A stretch of 64,000 nucleotides of DNA from an uncultured Phascolarctobacterium sp. (lineage in GTDB: Bacteria; Bacillota; Negativicutes; Acidaminococcales; Acidaminococcaceae). Both the position numbers and the translations under genes were made by a program. How positions within the stretch are numbered: the first letter of the stretch is position 1; every line of letters begins with the position of its first letter. The stretch is taken from NCBI RefSeq assembly GCF_937920985.1, contig NZ_CALDXR010000005.1, forward strand, positions 1 to 64,000, given 5' to 3'. Positions 1 to 7,985 of this stretch are shown here, piece after piece. Under the pieces are notes generated by a model, which was not told the DNA's origin, did no database searches, and saw nothing but the letters and a program-made list of their open reading frames with translations.

Positions 1-54
1 GATGGTGCCGATATTCAGATGCGGTTTAGTTCTTTCATATTTAGCTTTTGCCAT
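1..54 (-). CDS. tuf: Elongation factor Tu, N-terminal fragment cut by the window edge
   Basis: Only the first 18 codons lie in the window. They read MAKAKYERTKPHLNIGTI, the conserved EF-Tu N-terminus leading into the first GTP-binding loop. The ATG is at 52-54 (complement), with a strong ribosome binding site (complement GGAGGAATT) just upstream. EF-Tu carries aminoacyl-tRNA to the ribosome. The gene follows four tRNA genes on the same strand but is separated from them by an intrinsic terminator, an arrangement like the tRNA-tufB operon of E. coli. Confidence 0.93.
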   Translation of the reverse strand, partial: MAKAKYERTKPHLNIGTI

Positions 55-157
55 TTTTGAAATTCCTCCAATCAATACATCAACTTAAAAATAGCAGGTC
101 TACCAGACCTATCTTATAATATTCGCTCTTTCGCAGTAAAATCCTGCTGCTTGCAGC

Positions 158-198
158 AAATAAAATAAAAAACCTCATTTATTTAAATGAGGTTTAGT
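158..198 (-). terminator. Intrinsic terminator between tRNA-Met and tuf
   Basis: On the minus strand AACCTCATTT pairs with AAATGAGGTT and is followed by a run of T. It lies directly after tRNA-Met, so it should end or attenuate the tRNA transcript before tuf. Confidence 0.7.
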
Positions 199-205
199 GG
201 CTAAT

Positions 206-282
206 TGGTGGCGGCGCACGGATTTGAACCGCGGACACTGCGGGTATGAACCGCATGCTCTAGCCAACTGAGCTACGCCGCC
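206..282 (-). tRNA. tRNA-Met (CAT), elongator
   Basis: Minus-strand cloverleaf with a GGCGGCG/CGCCGCC acceptor stem, anticodon loop TTCATAC (anticodon CAT), T-loop GGTTCAAATCC and encoded CCA. The fully paired acceptor stem and the G1 start distinguish it from the initiator tRNA at 372-447. It is the last of a four-tRNA cluster upstream of tuf. Confidence 0.93.
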
Positions 283-285
283 ATT

Positions 286-361
286 TGGAGCTGATGACCA
301 GGATTGAACTGGTGACCTTATCCTTACCAAGGATACGCTCTGCCGACTGAGCTACATCAGC
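286..361 (-). tRNA. tRNA-Thr (GGT)
   Basis: Minus-strand cloverleaf: acceptor GCTGATG/CATCAGC, anticodon loop TTGGTAA (GGT), T-arm GGTTCAATCC-like, encoded CCA. Four bases separate it from the tRNA-Met gene. Confidence 0.93.
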
Positions 362-371
362 AATATTTAGT

Positions 372-447
<76 letters not shown>

Positions 448-456
448 ATATTAAGT

Positions 457-541
457 TGGTGGATGGGGTTGGATTCGAACCAACGAAGCGAAACGCGGCA
501 GATTTACAGTCTGCTCCCTTTAACCACTCGGGAACCCATCC
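457..541 (-). tRNA. tRNA-Tyr (GTA)
   Basis: Minus-strand class II tRNA of 85 nt with a long variable arm, acceptor GGATGGG/CCCATCC, anticodon loop CTGTAAA (GTA) and encoded CCA. It is the first gene of the four-tRNA cluster and lies 16 nt below a consensus promoter. Confidence 0.93.
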
Positions 542-557
542 GTTTGCGACAAAAAGA

Positions 558-586
558 ATTATACAGGATTTAGGCCAGTTTGTCAA
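558..586 (-). promoter_or_regulatory. Sigma-A promoter of the tRNA cluster
   Basis: On the minus strand TTGACA (581-586), a 17-bp spacer and TATAAT (558-563): both hexamers match consensus exactly. It points at tRNA-Tyr. Confidence 0.85.
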
Positions 587-646
587 CAGCTTTTCCTAAA
601 TTTATTTGCATTATTTTTCAAAACAGCTGTAAGCCACATCACTAAG

Positions 647-1858
647 CTATTTTTTTACACATGAAAGCTTATCCAGGCTATAGTCTCCGGACCAGACAAT
701 GCTTCTGTATTTCGCCGGCGCCGTATCACCTTCGGTAGAAATGCACAGCACAACAGAGCTTTCATCAAGCTGCAGAAGAGCATTGGCCTGTGCGTCACTA
801 CGGCCCAGCAGGGCAAAGCCCAGACCTGCTGCGCCGCTTTCACCGGAAACAATAGCAGCATCACCACTTAAGGGATTGCCTAACACGCGCATGCCATAGG
901 CAGCAAATTCATCCGGCATAGAAGCAAAATTATCTGCATAACGCCGGAGCATCTCCCAGGCAAGGCTGCAGGGTTCGCCACAGCACAGGCCGGCCATGAT
1001 GGAAGCCAAATCGCCTGTAACATTATGAAGCCTTCCGTCATCAGCCTTAGCTGTCCTGAAAATGCAGTCAGCCTTTTCAGGCTCTACTATGGTGATAACC
1101 GGTTTAGCTTCTTTATAATAATCAGCCAGAAAGGCAGCAACAGCACCGGCCATTGCGCCTACGCCTGCCTGCAGAAAAACATGCGTCGGACGCACATCCT
1201 GCAGCTGCTGCACTATTTCATAACCCATAGTAGTGTAGCCCTGCATAATGTGCAGCGGTACCTCTTCGTAGCCTTCCCAGGACGTATCCTGCACCATGAT
1301 ACCGCCGCAGTCGGCAGCCACCTGTCTTGCCAGGCGTACAGTGTCATCATAATTAACATCTGTAATATATGCTTCAGCACCAAAGGCTTTGATTGCCTCC
1401 AGACGCGCCAGTTCCGTTCCCTTGGGCATCAACACGATAGCCTTCTGCTGCAGACGGTTAGCTGTCCAGGCAACGCCTCTGCCATGATTGCCATCTGTTG
1501 CCGTAACAAAGGTAAGCTCGCCCAGCTTTTGTCTCACCTCAGGCGCCATCAGCTTAGCGTAGGTAAGCTCCTCCACCGGAAGCTGCAGACGTTTGGCCAG
1601 CTCGCAGGCAATAGCATAGCTGCCGCCCAAGACCTTGAAGGCATTCAGGCCAAAGCGATAGCTTTCATCCTTAACATAAATATCCTTAACGCCAAAAAGC
1701 TGCGCCAGATTTTGCAGCCGCACCAAGGGCGTAACCGTATACTCCGGGAAGCTGCTATGAAAACGGCAGACCTTTTGTGCCTGCTCATAGCCATAATAAT
1801 TGACAAATGAAGTGTCCTGTTCGTTATGCTGATGCAGGTAATGTAATAATTCCGCCAT
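647..1858 (-). CDS. dpaL: Diaminopropionate ammonia-lyase
   Basis: 403-residue PLP enzyme that breaks 2,3-diaminopropionate into pyruvate and ammonia. The N-terminal half has the expected KDES.RFGLNAFKVLGG block, with the PLP-binding lysine at residue 75. The DGNHGRGVAW segment and a glycine loop (GVGAMAGAVA) for the cofactor phosphate follow. Length and motifs fit the DpaL/YgeX family of fold-type II enzymes rather than threonine dehydratase. The start is supported by GGAGCAGG upstream. It begins 11 nt after the CYTH gene, so the two are probably co-transcribed; why these would be linked functionally is unclear. Confidence 0.9.
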   Translation of the reverse strand: MAELLHYLHQHNEQDTSFVNYYGYEQAQKVCRFHSSFPEYTVTPLVRLQNLAQLFGVKDIYVKDESYRFGLNAFKVLGGSYAIACELAKRLQLPVEELTYAKLMAPEVRQKLGELTFVTATDGNHGRGVAWTANRLQQKAIVLMPKGTELARLEAIKAFGAEAYITDVNYDDTVRLARQVAADCGGIMVQDTSWEGYEEVPLHIMQGYTTMGYEIVQQLQDVRPTHVFLQAGVGAMAGAVAAFLADYYKEAKPVITIVEPEKADCIFRTAKADDGRLHNVTGDLASIMAGLCCGEPCSLAWEMLRRYADNFASMPDEFAAYGMRVLGNPLSGDAAIVSGESGAAGLGFALLGRSDAQANALLQLDESSVVLCISTEGDTAPAKYRSIVWSGDYSLDKLSCVKK

Positions 1859-1869
1859 CGTCCTGCTCC

Positions 1870-2493
1870 TTATTTCGCCTGCAAAAGTGCCAGGCCACGT
1901 GCAAACTTGCTGCGTTCCTCCGCACGCAGCTCCACCTGTAAAGCAATTCTGTCCTTAAGCTCCAACAGCGCGTCTACAGTGCCGCTCATAAGCTCAAATT
2001 CGACCTCATCAATGCTGTCGCTTTGCTCACCGCAATGAATTGCACCCTTATCAATTGCCAGCTCAATAACAGCGCCGTCGTAATCCAGAATATAGGTTAT
2101 ACGCTCTACGTCAACCGTAAACAAGGCATGTACACCTGCCGGAGCAAGCTCGCTAAGCTCGTAGCCAAGTCCAAGCGCTGCAAAGCCATTCAGCTCAGGC
2201 TTGAACTCCTGCAGCGGCAGGTTCAGCTCCAGACGCTCGCTCAAGCCATCCTTGCTCTGCTTAGAAGTCTTTACCGTCGCCTCAAAGCTGCCGTCGCCCT
2301 TATCGCGCACGCGGTAAGCAATACCATGCTGCGTCAGTGCCATATCCTCTGTATCATAATAGGTGCTTACCAGACGGCGTTTTTTGTAGCTGCCGGGGCG
2401 CATGGCCTGCTGCATAAAGTCCAGCTGCAGCATTTTCTCCAAGCCTTCTCTGCTAAGCAAAAGCTTCAATTCAATCTCTGTATTCTTTGCCAT
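1870..2493 (-). CDS. CYTH domain protein (triphosphate tunnel family)
   Basis: About 207 residues. The N-terminus shows the ExExK signature (EIELK) that defines CYTH enzymes, and further charged strands (TYYDTED, YRVRDKGD, EATVK) match the beta-tunnel that binds triphosphates through metal ions. Family members are inorganic triphosphatases or adenylate cyclase/thiamine triphosphatase relatives; the substrate here cannot be told. The start is ambiguous: ATGs lie at 2514, 2499 and 2493. The last is preferred because AAGGCAG precedes it at 8 nt and the CYTH strand begins right after it. It overlaps the end of the TVP38 gene, indicating translational coupling. Confidence 0.8.
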   Translation of the reverse strand: MAKNTEIELKLLLSREGLEKMLQLDFMQQAMRPGSYKKRRLVSTYYDTEDMALTQHGIAYRVRDKGDGSFEATVKTSKQSKDGLSERLELNLPLQEFKPELNGFAALGLGYELSELAPAGVHALFTVDVERITYILDYDGAVIELAIDKGAIHCGEQSDSIDEVEFELMSGTVDALLELKDRIALQVELRAEERSKFARGLALLQAK

Positions 2494-3190
2494 TATCATC
2501 ACTGCCTTTACCAAAATTTTTCAAGCTACCCAATGCCTGAGCCGCAGAATTCTTCTGCCACCAAACGAGCGGTATACCAAAGGCCAGCAGCGTCACCGCC
2601 AGCGCCGCATAAAAGCGCGTCGTACCAAAAGCATCTGCCAGAAAGTTATAAGCAATTGCCCCCGGAAGCATGCCGAGAACTGTTGCTGCCGCATAAATCT
2701 TGAACGGCAGGCGCACACTGCCGGCAATAATGCTCACCGGATCATAAGGAAAAATCGGCACTGTACGCAAAACAATCATCTTCTTAAAGCTGCCGCTGCC
2801 TACAAGATAATGCGTCAGGCGTTCACCCCAGCTGCCGCCGAAATTACGCAGCAGCCAATTACCGCCGCCAAAGCGCCCCAACAGATAGCAAAAGCTTGCA
2901 CAGCCAAAGCCACCCAAAAGCAGGAATAAGATGCCCCACCAGGGACCGAACAGCACGCCTGCGCTCAGGTTCAAAAGCAGCGTCGGGAATAAAAGCAGCG
3001 GACGAATGGTATACACCGCCACATAAATAAGCGGTGCCCACACGCCGAAGCCCACCACCCAGCGGCGGATATCCTCAGCACTGTGCGGATGCGGGTTATA
3101 CGGCGATTCGTACAGGCCATATAAAATTGCCCCCAGCACCAACAGATAGACCAGCACGCGTAAAAGTAAATATAGATATTTTTTCTTCAT
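2471..3190 (-). CDS. TVP38/TMEM64 (DedA-like) membrane protein
   Basis: 239 residues with about six hydrophobic segments. The core has the family pattern R(P)LLLFPT...LSAGVLFGPWWG followed by a glycine-rich loop (GFGCASFCYLLGRFGGG) and, near residue 155, FPYDPVSIIAGSVRLPF, typical of VTT-domain proteins. Relatives are thought to help lipid translocation or membrane homeostasis; the role here is not known. Transcription should start from the promoter at 3220-3249. Its first 13 codons and promoter are duplicated about 10 kb away at 13124-13275. Confidence 0.85.
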   Translation of the reverse strand: MKKKYLYLLLRVLVYLLVLGAILYGLYESPYNPHPHSAEDIRRWVVGFGVWAPLIYVAVYTIRPLLLFPTLLLNLSAGVLFGPWWGILFLLLGGFGCASFCYLLGRFGGGNWLLRNFGGSWGERLTHYLVGSGSFKKMIVLRTVPIFPYDPVSIIAGSVRLPFKIYAAATVLGMLPGAIAYNFLADAFGTTRFYAALAVTLLAFGIPLVWWQKNSAAQALGSLKNFGKGSDDNGKEYRD

Positions 3191-3305
3191 ATAAACCTCT
3201 GATTTTCAAACTCTCATTTATTATACGGCGTTTGGAGGAATTTACGCAAGCAGTATTGATAAATAGTTTTGTAAATGTAAAAAGGCCGCCACTTGCATGG
3301 CAGCC
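3153..3305 (+). repeat. Direct repeat, copy 1, left edge of the dynamin island
   Basis: About 153 bp, repeated at 13124-13275 in the same orientation with roughly 90 percent identity by eye. It contains, on the minus strand, a hairpin followed by T (near 3280-3305), the TVP38 promoter and the first 13 codons of TVP38. This copy is attached to the intact gene; the other copy is truncated. The two copies bracket the entire dynamin operon. Confidence 0.85.
3220..3249 (-). promoter_or_regulatory. Promoter of the TVP38-CYTH-dpaL operon
   Basis: Minus strand TTGCGT (3244-3249), 18-bp spacer, TATAAT (3220-3225), about 30 bp before the TVP38 start codon. The same element is present in the second repeat copy near 13190-13215. 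Confidence 0.6.
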
Positions 3306-3378
3306 AATCGCTTGCATAGTAAGCAATATATTCGTCTGCATTCAATATTAATGTATTTTGCATAGGTTAGTCAATAAA

Positions 3379-3675
3379 CTATTTTGCAATACACCTATGT
3401 ACGCCTTCAAAATAAACTTTCAGCTTCTTATCATCAAAAATATTCTTATATATTTTCAATAAAACCTGCAAATATTTCAAGGCTCTTTTACTATCACCAA
3501 ACACCAGACATACATCTACCATATGCTTAACAGCATCAGCTATTTCTATTTTCTTATAAGCGTTTTTATCTCCAGCAAGCAGAATTACGTAAAACTTTTC
3601 TTTCGTATAGTATTTTTTTTCAATTTTTGCTAATAGTGCCTTAACGGCACAACACTCTACATCCACATTTTGCAT
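3379..3675 (-). CDS. Small hypothetical protein, last gene of the dynamin operon
   Basis: 98 residues, mostly helical by composition, with no motif I recognise. A good ribosome binding site (GGAGATATTTT then ATG) and a 14-nt gap to the preceding coiled-coil gene support it as real and as the last cistron of the operon. AT-rich like its neighbours. No transmembrane segment or signal peptide. Function unknown. Confidence 0.6.
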   Translation of the reverse strand: MQNVDVECCAVKALLAKIEKKYYTKEKFYVILLAGDKNAYKKIEIADAVKHMVDVCLVFGDSKRALKYLQVLLKIYKNIFDDKKLKVYFEGVHRCIAK

Positions 3676-3689
3676 AAAATATCTCCATA

Positions 3690-4526
3690 CTACTTCAATT
3701 CCAAACTCAGCTTCGATAAAATTTCCATATCCTTTTCGGATAAACTAGTATAATGCTTGCGCAGCCCTTCCAATTCTTCGATGTAATTAGTATTTTGAGT
3801 TTTAATTTCCGCCAAGCTTTTTTCAATATTTTCGCTCAATTGTCCGCAGTCTTCTTCAATATCTTCTATAAAATCACCAAATTCATCTCTATGCCTCTTT
3901 ATTTCTTTAGCACATTTCCCAGCAACTTCATTTATTTTATCCAAGACACTAAGCTGGCTCTCAATGCTATCCAAAGAAGCTTTGTTGCGGTCGCTGATTT
4001 GTTTTATAGCATCGGATTTTTTATTGAACTTATCCTCAACTTCCCTCCTAATCTTATTTACCATTCCAATCTGATCATCTAATTTGCTAGCGATAAGTTT
4101 ATTGGATTGAATCAGCTTTTGATCAATTCCACTAAATCGTTCAAGCAAAATCAGATTAGCATTTTCACATTGCTTTCTTTCTTCTTGAACACATTCTATC
4201 AAAGAAGTTAGCTTTTCCATAACAGCAGCATTATTCTGACTGCTTTGTATTTGCTGTTCCTGTAGTTTTGAAGAAACTTCTTTTATTTTTTCATCAACAA
4301 GCTTCACGACATCATCTTTATTCGAAAGAGCTTGTTTCATAAGCTCATTTTGATTCTCGATAGCAGCATAAATATTATCAATTCCAAGCTTTAAAAATAT
4401 ACTACTAGCCGCTGATAAAAAGATAACCAAAATATAACCATAAACTCCATCCATAGGATGCACTAATGAATATACCGTAAAAATGCTGCCCAACAAAGCT
4501 CCAGCACACAAAATACTACCTTTCAT
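3690..4526 (-). CDS. Two-TM coiled-coil protein of the dynamin operon
   Basis: 278 residues. Residues about 4-22 and 28-48 are two hydrophobic segments separated by a short loop (VHPMDG), so the protein should sit in the membrane as a hairpin. From about 55 to the end the sequence is charged and heptad-like (long stretches of E/K/Q/L, no proline), predicting a long cytoplasmic coiled coil. Start preceded by AGAGG; it overlaps the end of the 372-aa gene by 11 nt. No family recognised. A membrane-anchored coiled coil encoded with dynamin-like GTPases could act as a membrane receptor or scaffold; this is inference. Confidence 0.75.
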   Translation of the reverse strand: MKGSILCAGALLGSIFTVYSLVHPMDGVYGYILVIFLSAASSIFLKLGIDNIYAAIENQNELMKQALSNKDDVVKLVDEKIKEVSSKLQEQQIQSSQNNAAVMEKLTSLIECVQEERKQCENANLILLERFSGIDQKLIQSNKLIASKLDDQIGMVNKIRREVEDKFNKKSDAIKQISDRNKASLDSIESQLSVLDKINEVAGKCAKEIKRHRDEFGDFIEDIEEDCGQLSENIEKSLAEIKTQNTNYIEELEGLRKHYTSLSEKDMEILSKLSLELK

Positions 4527-5634
4527 TTAATAAACCTCTCATCCTTTTATAATTCTGCATCAGCCTTTTGCTTAAAATATCAGTTATGTCATTTTCGACA
4601 AAGCTGTTAAATAGAACAGTAAATTCTGCCCGCATACCATATAACTCGTTGCCTTTATCATTTACAGCCTTATTATATTCTGCTTCCGTTAAGCACCTGC
4701 CTATAGAAACTTTTGTAAAACGTGAATTCTTAAATTTTTTTCTATAGCAGCTCCTAAGCTTATCAGCAGCCAAATTTATCTCCGTGTCTTTATCGCAAAA
4801 ACACAATTTGCTGTCATCCATTTTTTCAAGATAGATGTCTATAAACTCATATACTCCCCCCTTCTTGGTAGCAGGAAACAGTTTCTCTTCAGCTAGCATA
4901 GAAAAATACTGCCATATTGGTTTTTTCAAATGTACTGCCATCGCAAATAAGCTATAGCTAGTCAAGGCATCCTTAAATTTTATGGATAAGATTCCGTCAT
5001 CAAATCTTAAATCTTCAAGTATAAACTCAAAGTCTGCCTCCAGATCTTTTATACCTTCTGCAAATGCATCCATATCCCTGACAAGCTGCTGCTGCCAATA
5101 CAATAACGAAGCTTCCTTCCATCCAAAAACTTTAGCAATATCATTAGCACTGGTTACAGTAATAATAGAATACCCTAAATCAGAATACTTTCTCTTTGCC
5201 TGTTGAACATCCTCGCCAGCCTTTAAAAGATCTGAATAAGCTTGATTCCGTGGCAAATCCATAATAGCTATACAAATATGACTGCCTTGATATTTTCGTC
5301 TAAGCTCTTCTATTTTTTTATATGTAGACTCCCTGCAGAAAGGTGCTTCTTCAAAAAATATGATATTTTTAACGTCTATTTCCTCCATCTCAAAATTCTC
5401 TGCTGGAAAATATATATATGTACAAGGCAGTGTTTTAGAACATTGAAAAAACAACTTGTCCTTATCTGCGTGAACCTCTGATTTAAAGCCATATTTTAAC
5501 ACAATATTATGTTTGGACAGAGTGCTTATCGGCTGTAAAGAAACGTTTTCCAGCAGCCATTTCAAAAAAACATAGCGAGAATTATCTCCAACGAAAAGCC
5601 ATTGCTCCAAATACTTAACACATTTCTGTTTCAT
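4516..5634 (-). CDS. 372-aa hypothetical protein of the dynamin operon
   Basis: No known motif seen. The protein looks soluble and mixed alpha/beta: a strand-rich centre (residues about 90-165, with IIFFEEAPFC and HICIAIMDLP) reminiscent of a Rossmann-like core, followed by a mostly helical C-terminus ending in basic residues. No Walker motif. The ATG overlaps the 3' end of the first dynamin gene by 20 nt and the stop overlaps the next start by 11 nt, so its synthesis is tightly coupled to its neighbours. It could be a regulatory or effector partner of the GTPases, but nothing in the sequence proves that. Confidence 0.7.
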   Translation of the reverse strand: MKQKCVKYLEQWLFVGDNSRYVFLKWLLENVSLQPISTLSKHNIVLKYGFKSEVHADKDKLFFQCSKTLPCTYIYFPAENFEMEEIDVKNIIFFEEAPFCRESTYKKIEELRRKYQGSHICIAIMDLPRNQAYSDLLKAGEDVQQAKRKYSDLGYSIITVTSANDIAKVFGWKEASLLYWQQQLVRDMDAFAEGIKDLEADFEFILEDLRFDDGILSIKFKDALTSYSLFAMAVHLKKPIWQYFSMLAEEKLFPATKKGGVYEFIDIYLEKMDDSKLCFCDKDTEINLAADKLRSCYRKKFKNSRFTKVSIGRCLTEAEYNKAVNDKGNELYGMRAEFTVLFNSFVENDITDILSKRLMQNYKRMRGLLNER

Positions 5635-7981
5635 TGTTATTATCCAATCTCGACTTAAGCTCTAAAGCAGCTTGAAGCTTCACAGCTACCTCTTCCGGAC
5701 TAAGCAGCAAAATCTCCTCTAATTTATTTTGCTCTTTACTGATTAAAAGCATTTTTGACTCCAGCTTCTTATTCACATACAACTCTACCATATCGGTTAC
5801 AGAATCCAGATAGTCTTCTATTAAATCAGGCAACGTTGCCAACATAGATTTTTCAAATAAAATTCTTGTATTTTCACGCCATTTTTTTAAAGCTGCATTT
5901 TTAGCTTCTTTTTTAATAGCTGCTTCTTTACCTGCTATTTGCTCTTCAAGCCGTTTTTCATCTACGCATAAACTTTCCATATATGCTTTTTGCTTCGCCT
6001 GTTCATTTCTGAACAGTCCAAGCTGACATTTTTCTTCATAGGCCTTCTGTTGAACTGCTAGCATATTTTTTCTCAGCTCTTCTTTTTGACGCATATAAAT
6101 ACTGCGATACTCTAAATTTTCCTCCAACCTGGGAGGAGCATCAAAGCAACTGCCTAATTTTTGTCCCCAATATTCTAACGTAAGATAATCAAGCATCCCT
6201 GTAGTATCATTTTGTCTGATCTGGTTAGAGATATTTCTGCCAGTTTCAATAATCTTTGTTGCCTTTACAATTCTTCTTTTAGTTGCATATACCTTGCCCA
6301 TATTTCCTAGCTTATTCAATATATCAGCAGTACCTTTACCTTTTTGAATAATTTTCGAAGCCTTTTCCGTCACACCAACGAGCTTCCCCATATATTTAGT
6401 GACTTTTCCAGATTTAGTTAGAGCACCTGATGGCAGTAAAATCATAGCCCAATCTGCTATATTACCTACAAACTTACCTACATCAGATGGCTGCATGCCT
6501 TCAGGCATAACCTGTATCATCTCAGGAATATACTCACCAAGTGCAGAATCCTCAGCCCTAATCTCTTGAAGCTGTTTATTCAATTCTTTTAAAGAGTTTA
6601 CTAACTCCAAATATTCAGGTGAGTTTTCGGCCTGTTGAATATTAAAAGCTAATGTTTCCTTGGCATCGCAAATATTTGAAAGGTTATTTTTTAAATTAAC
6701 CAATTCATCATTCCTGCAAGCAACAAGTTCATCCATATTATCTATTTCAGGAACTTCCAGATTCTCCATATCAGCTGTTGTAAAAACCTCATTTTTATTA
6801 ATATCTGCCAAAAGAGGCGTAACATTGCTATTAAGGTAATTAATAGCCTGCGCTGCTGTCTGATGTTGTAATCTGCTCAAAAGGGCTTTCATTTCATTGA
6901 CATTGTCAATATCTCTAGCTTCAGAAATTTCAGCTGCTGCACTATCAACATAGCCTTCAATGGCGTTGCGGTAAGATTTTTTTAATCTTCTTACATCTGC
7001 TGCAACTTGCTCCTGTAAGTTGCTCCGCTCAGTATCACATTTCTGCTTTAACCAATCCAATCTATTCTCGGCATCTTGTTTTTTTCTATTAATTTCATCT
7101 AATGCATTTCTCTGCTTTAATTGCAGGTTCAAAACAGCTTCTGATAATCTTTTACTATATTTCTGCTTAAAAAACGCCAATTGATATGCAAAATCTTTTA
7201 AGCGGTATTTTTCTACATCGCTTCCTAAATTCTTTAATACATCTTGTATTGAAGTTATATTATCATACCTAGAAGCTCCTGGAATATTAGATACGTGGAA
7301 AATAGCACCAATACAAATTTTCTCCTGCTGCAATATATGTACATCATTGGCAATTAATTCATTGATGCTTTCCTCGGCAGTATTAACCAAATCGCAATGA
7401 GTTCGAACGAACGCCAGATTAAATCCATGCTCCTGCATATAGCTAAGCTTTTCTATATCTACTTTAGACGGAGCATTACCAGTAACATACACAATCCTTG
7501 AAGCTAAAATTAAAGATTGTGCCAATAATTGTTCATGGCGTTCTATCAAAGTATTTACACCAGGAGTATCCAGTAAAATTAAGCCTGACTTTAGCATGTC
7601 GCTATCTACAAAGATTTCTATATGCTCTAAATCCTTAATATTATAGGCAGATTCATTACCCTTTTGAATAATATCAGCCACTTCTTCTATATTGATCTCC
7701 TGCTTACTGCCATTTGTAGAAACCACTATCGCTTTTTCCTGCTTTCCATAGCGTATATATGTCAGCAAAGGCGTAGTTTCCATTGTCCCCTGAGGTAAAA
7801 TAGCTCTTCCAATGATATTGTTAATGAGATAGGATTTGCCAGCAGAAAACTGCCCCACAAAAGCGACAAAATATTCTCCGCTTTCGTAAACCGCTTTCAT
7901 ATTCTCCAATACTTCCCTATCTCTGGCGCAATCAAGATATTGTGCTGTCTCTATTAACGTATTGAAATCCAAATTTTCCAT
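5615..7981 (-). CDS. Dynamin-like GTPase 1 (788 aa)
   Basis: Large GTPase of the bacterial dynamin-like family. The P-loop GQFSAGKS is at residues 43-50 (a Tyr follows instead of the usual Thr), switch I TTPLLT, and G3 DTPGVN near residue 130; RTHCD is the likely G4. After the G domain come long charged helical stretches, then a hydrophobic/glycine segment near residues 480-530 (ADWAMILLPSGAL) that could be the membrane-inserting paddle, then another coiled coil. This matches the layout G domain - helical neck/trunk - paddle - helical return. Four nt separate it from dynamin 2. Family members tubulate or fuse membranes with GTP hydrolysis; the specific role is unknown. Confidence 0.88.
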   Translation of the reverse strand: MENLDFNTLIETAQYLDCARDREVLENMKAVYESGEYFVAFVGQFSAGKSYLINNIIGRAILPQGTMETTPLLTYIRYGKQEKAIVVSTNGSKQEINIEEVADIIQKGNESAYNIKDLEHIEIFVDSDMLKSGLILLDTPGVNTLIERHEQLLAQSLILASRIVYVTGNAPSKVDIEKLSYMQEHGFNLAFVRTHCDLVNTAEESINELIANDVHILQQEKICIGAIFHVSNIPGASRYDNITSIQDVLKNLGSDVEKYRLKDFAYQLAFFKQKYSKRLSEAVLNLQLKQRNALDEINRKKQDAENRLDWLKQKCDTERSNLQEQVAADVRRLKKSYRNAIEGYVDSAAAEISEARDIDNVNEMKALLSRLQHQTAAQAINYLNSNVTPLLADINKNEVFTTADMENLEVPEIDNMDELVACRNDELVNLKNNLSNICDAKETLAFNIQQAENSPEYLELVNSLKELNKQLQEIRAEDSALGEYIPEMIQVMPEGMQPSDVGKFVGNIADWAMILLPSGALTKSGKVTKYMGKLVGVTEKASKIIQKGKGTADILNKLGNMGKVYATKRRIVKATKIIETGRNISNQIRQNDTTGMLDYLTLEYWGQKLGSCFDAPPRLEENLEYRSIYMRQKEELRKNMLAVQQKAYEEKCQLGLFRNEQAKQKAYMESLCVDEKRLEEQIAGKEAAIKKEAKNAALKKWRENTRILFEKSMLATLPDLIEDYLDSVTDMVELYVNKKLESKMLLISKEQNKLEEILLLSPEEVAVKLQAALELKSRLDNNNETEMC

Positions 7982-7985
7982 GGTA

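Noticed and set aside
3096..3341. 81-codon ORF upstream of TVP38
   Set aside because: Overlaps the direct repeat and TVP38 in another frame; no ribosome binding site.
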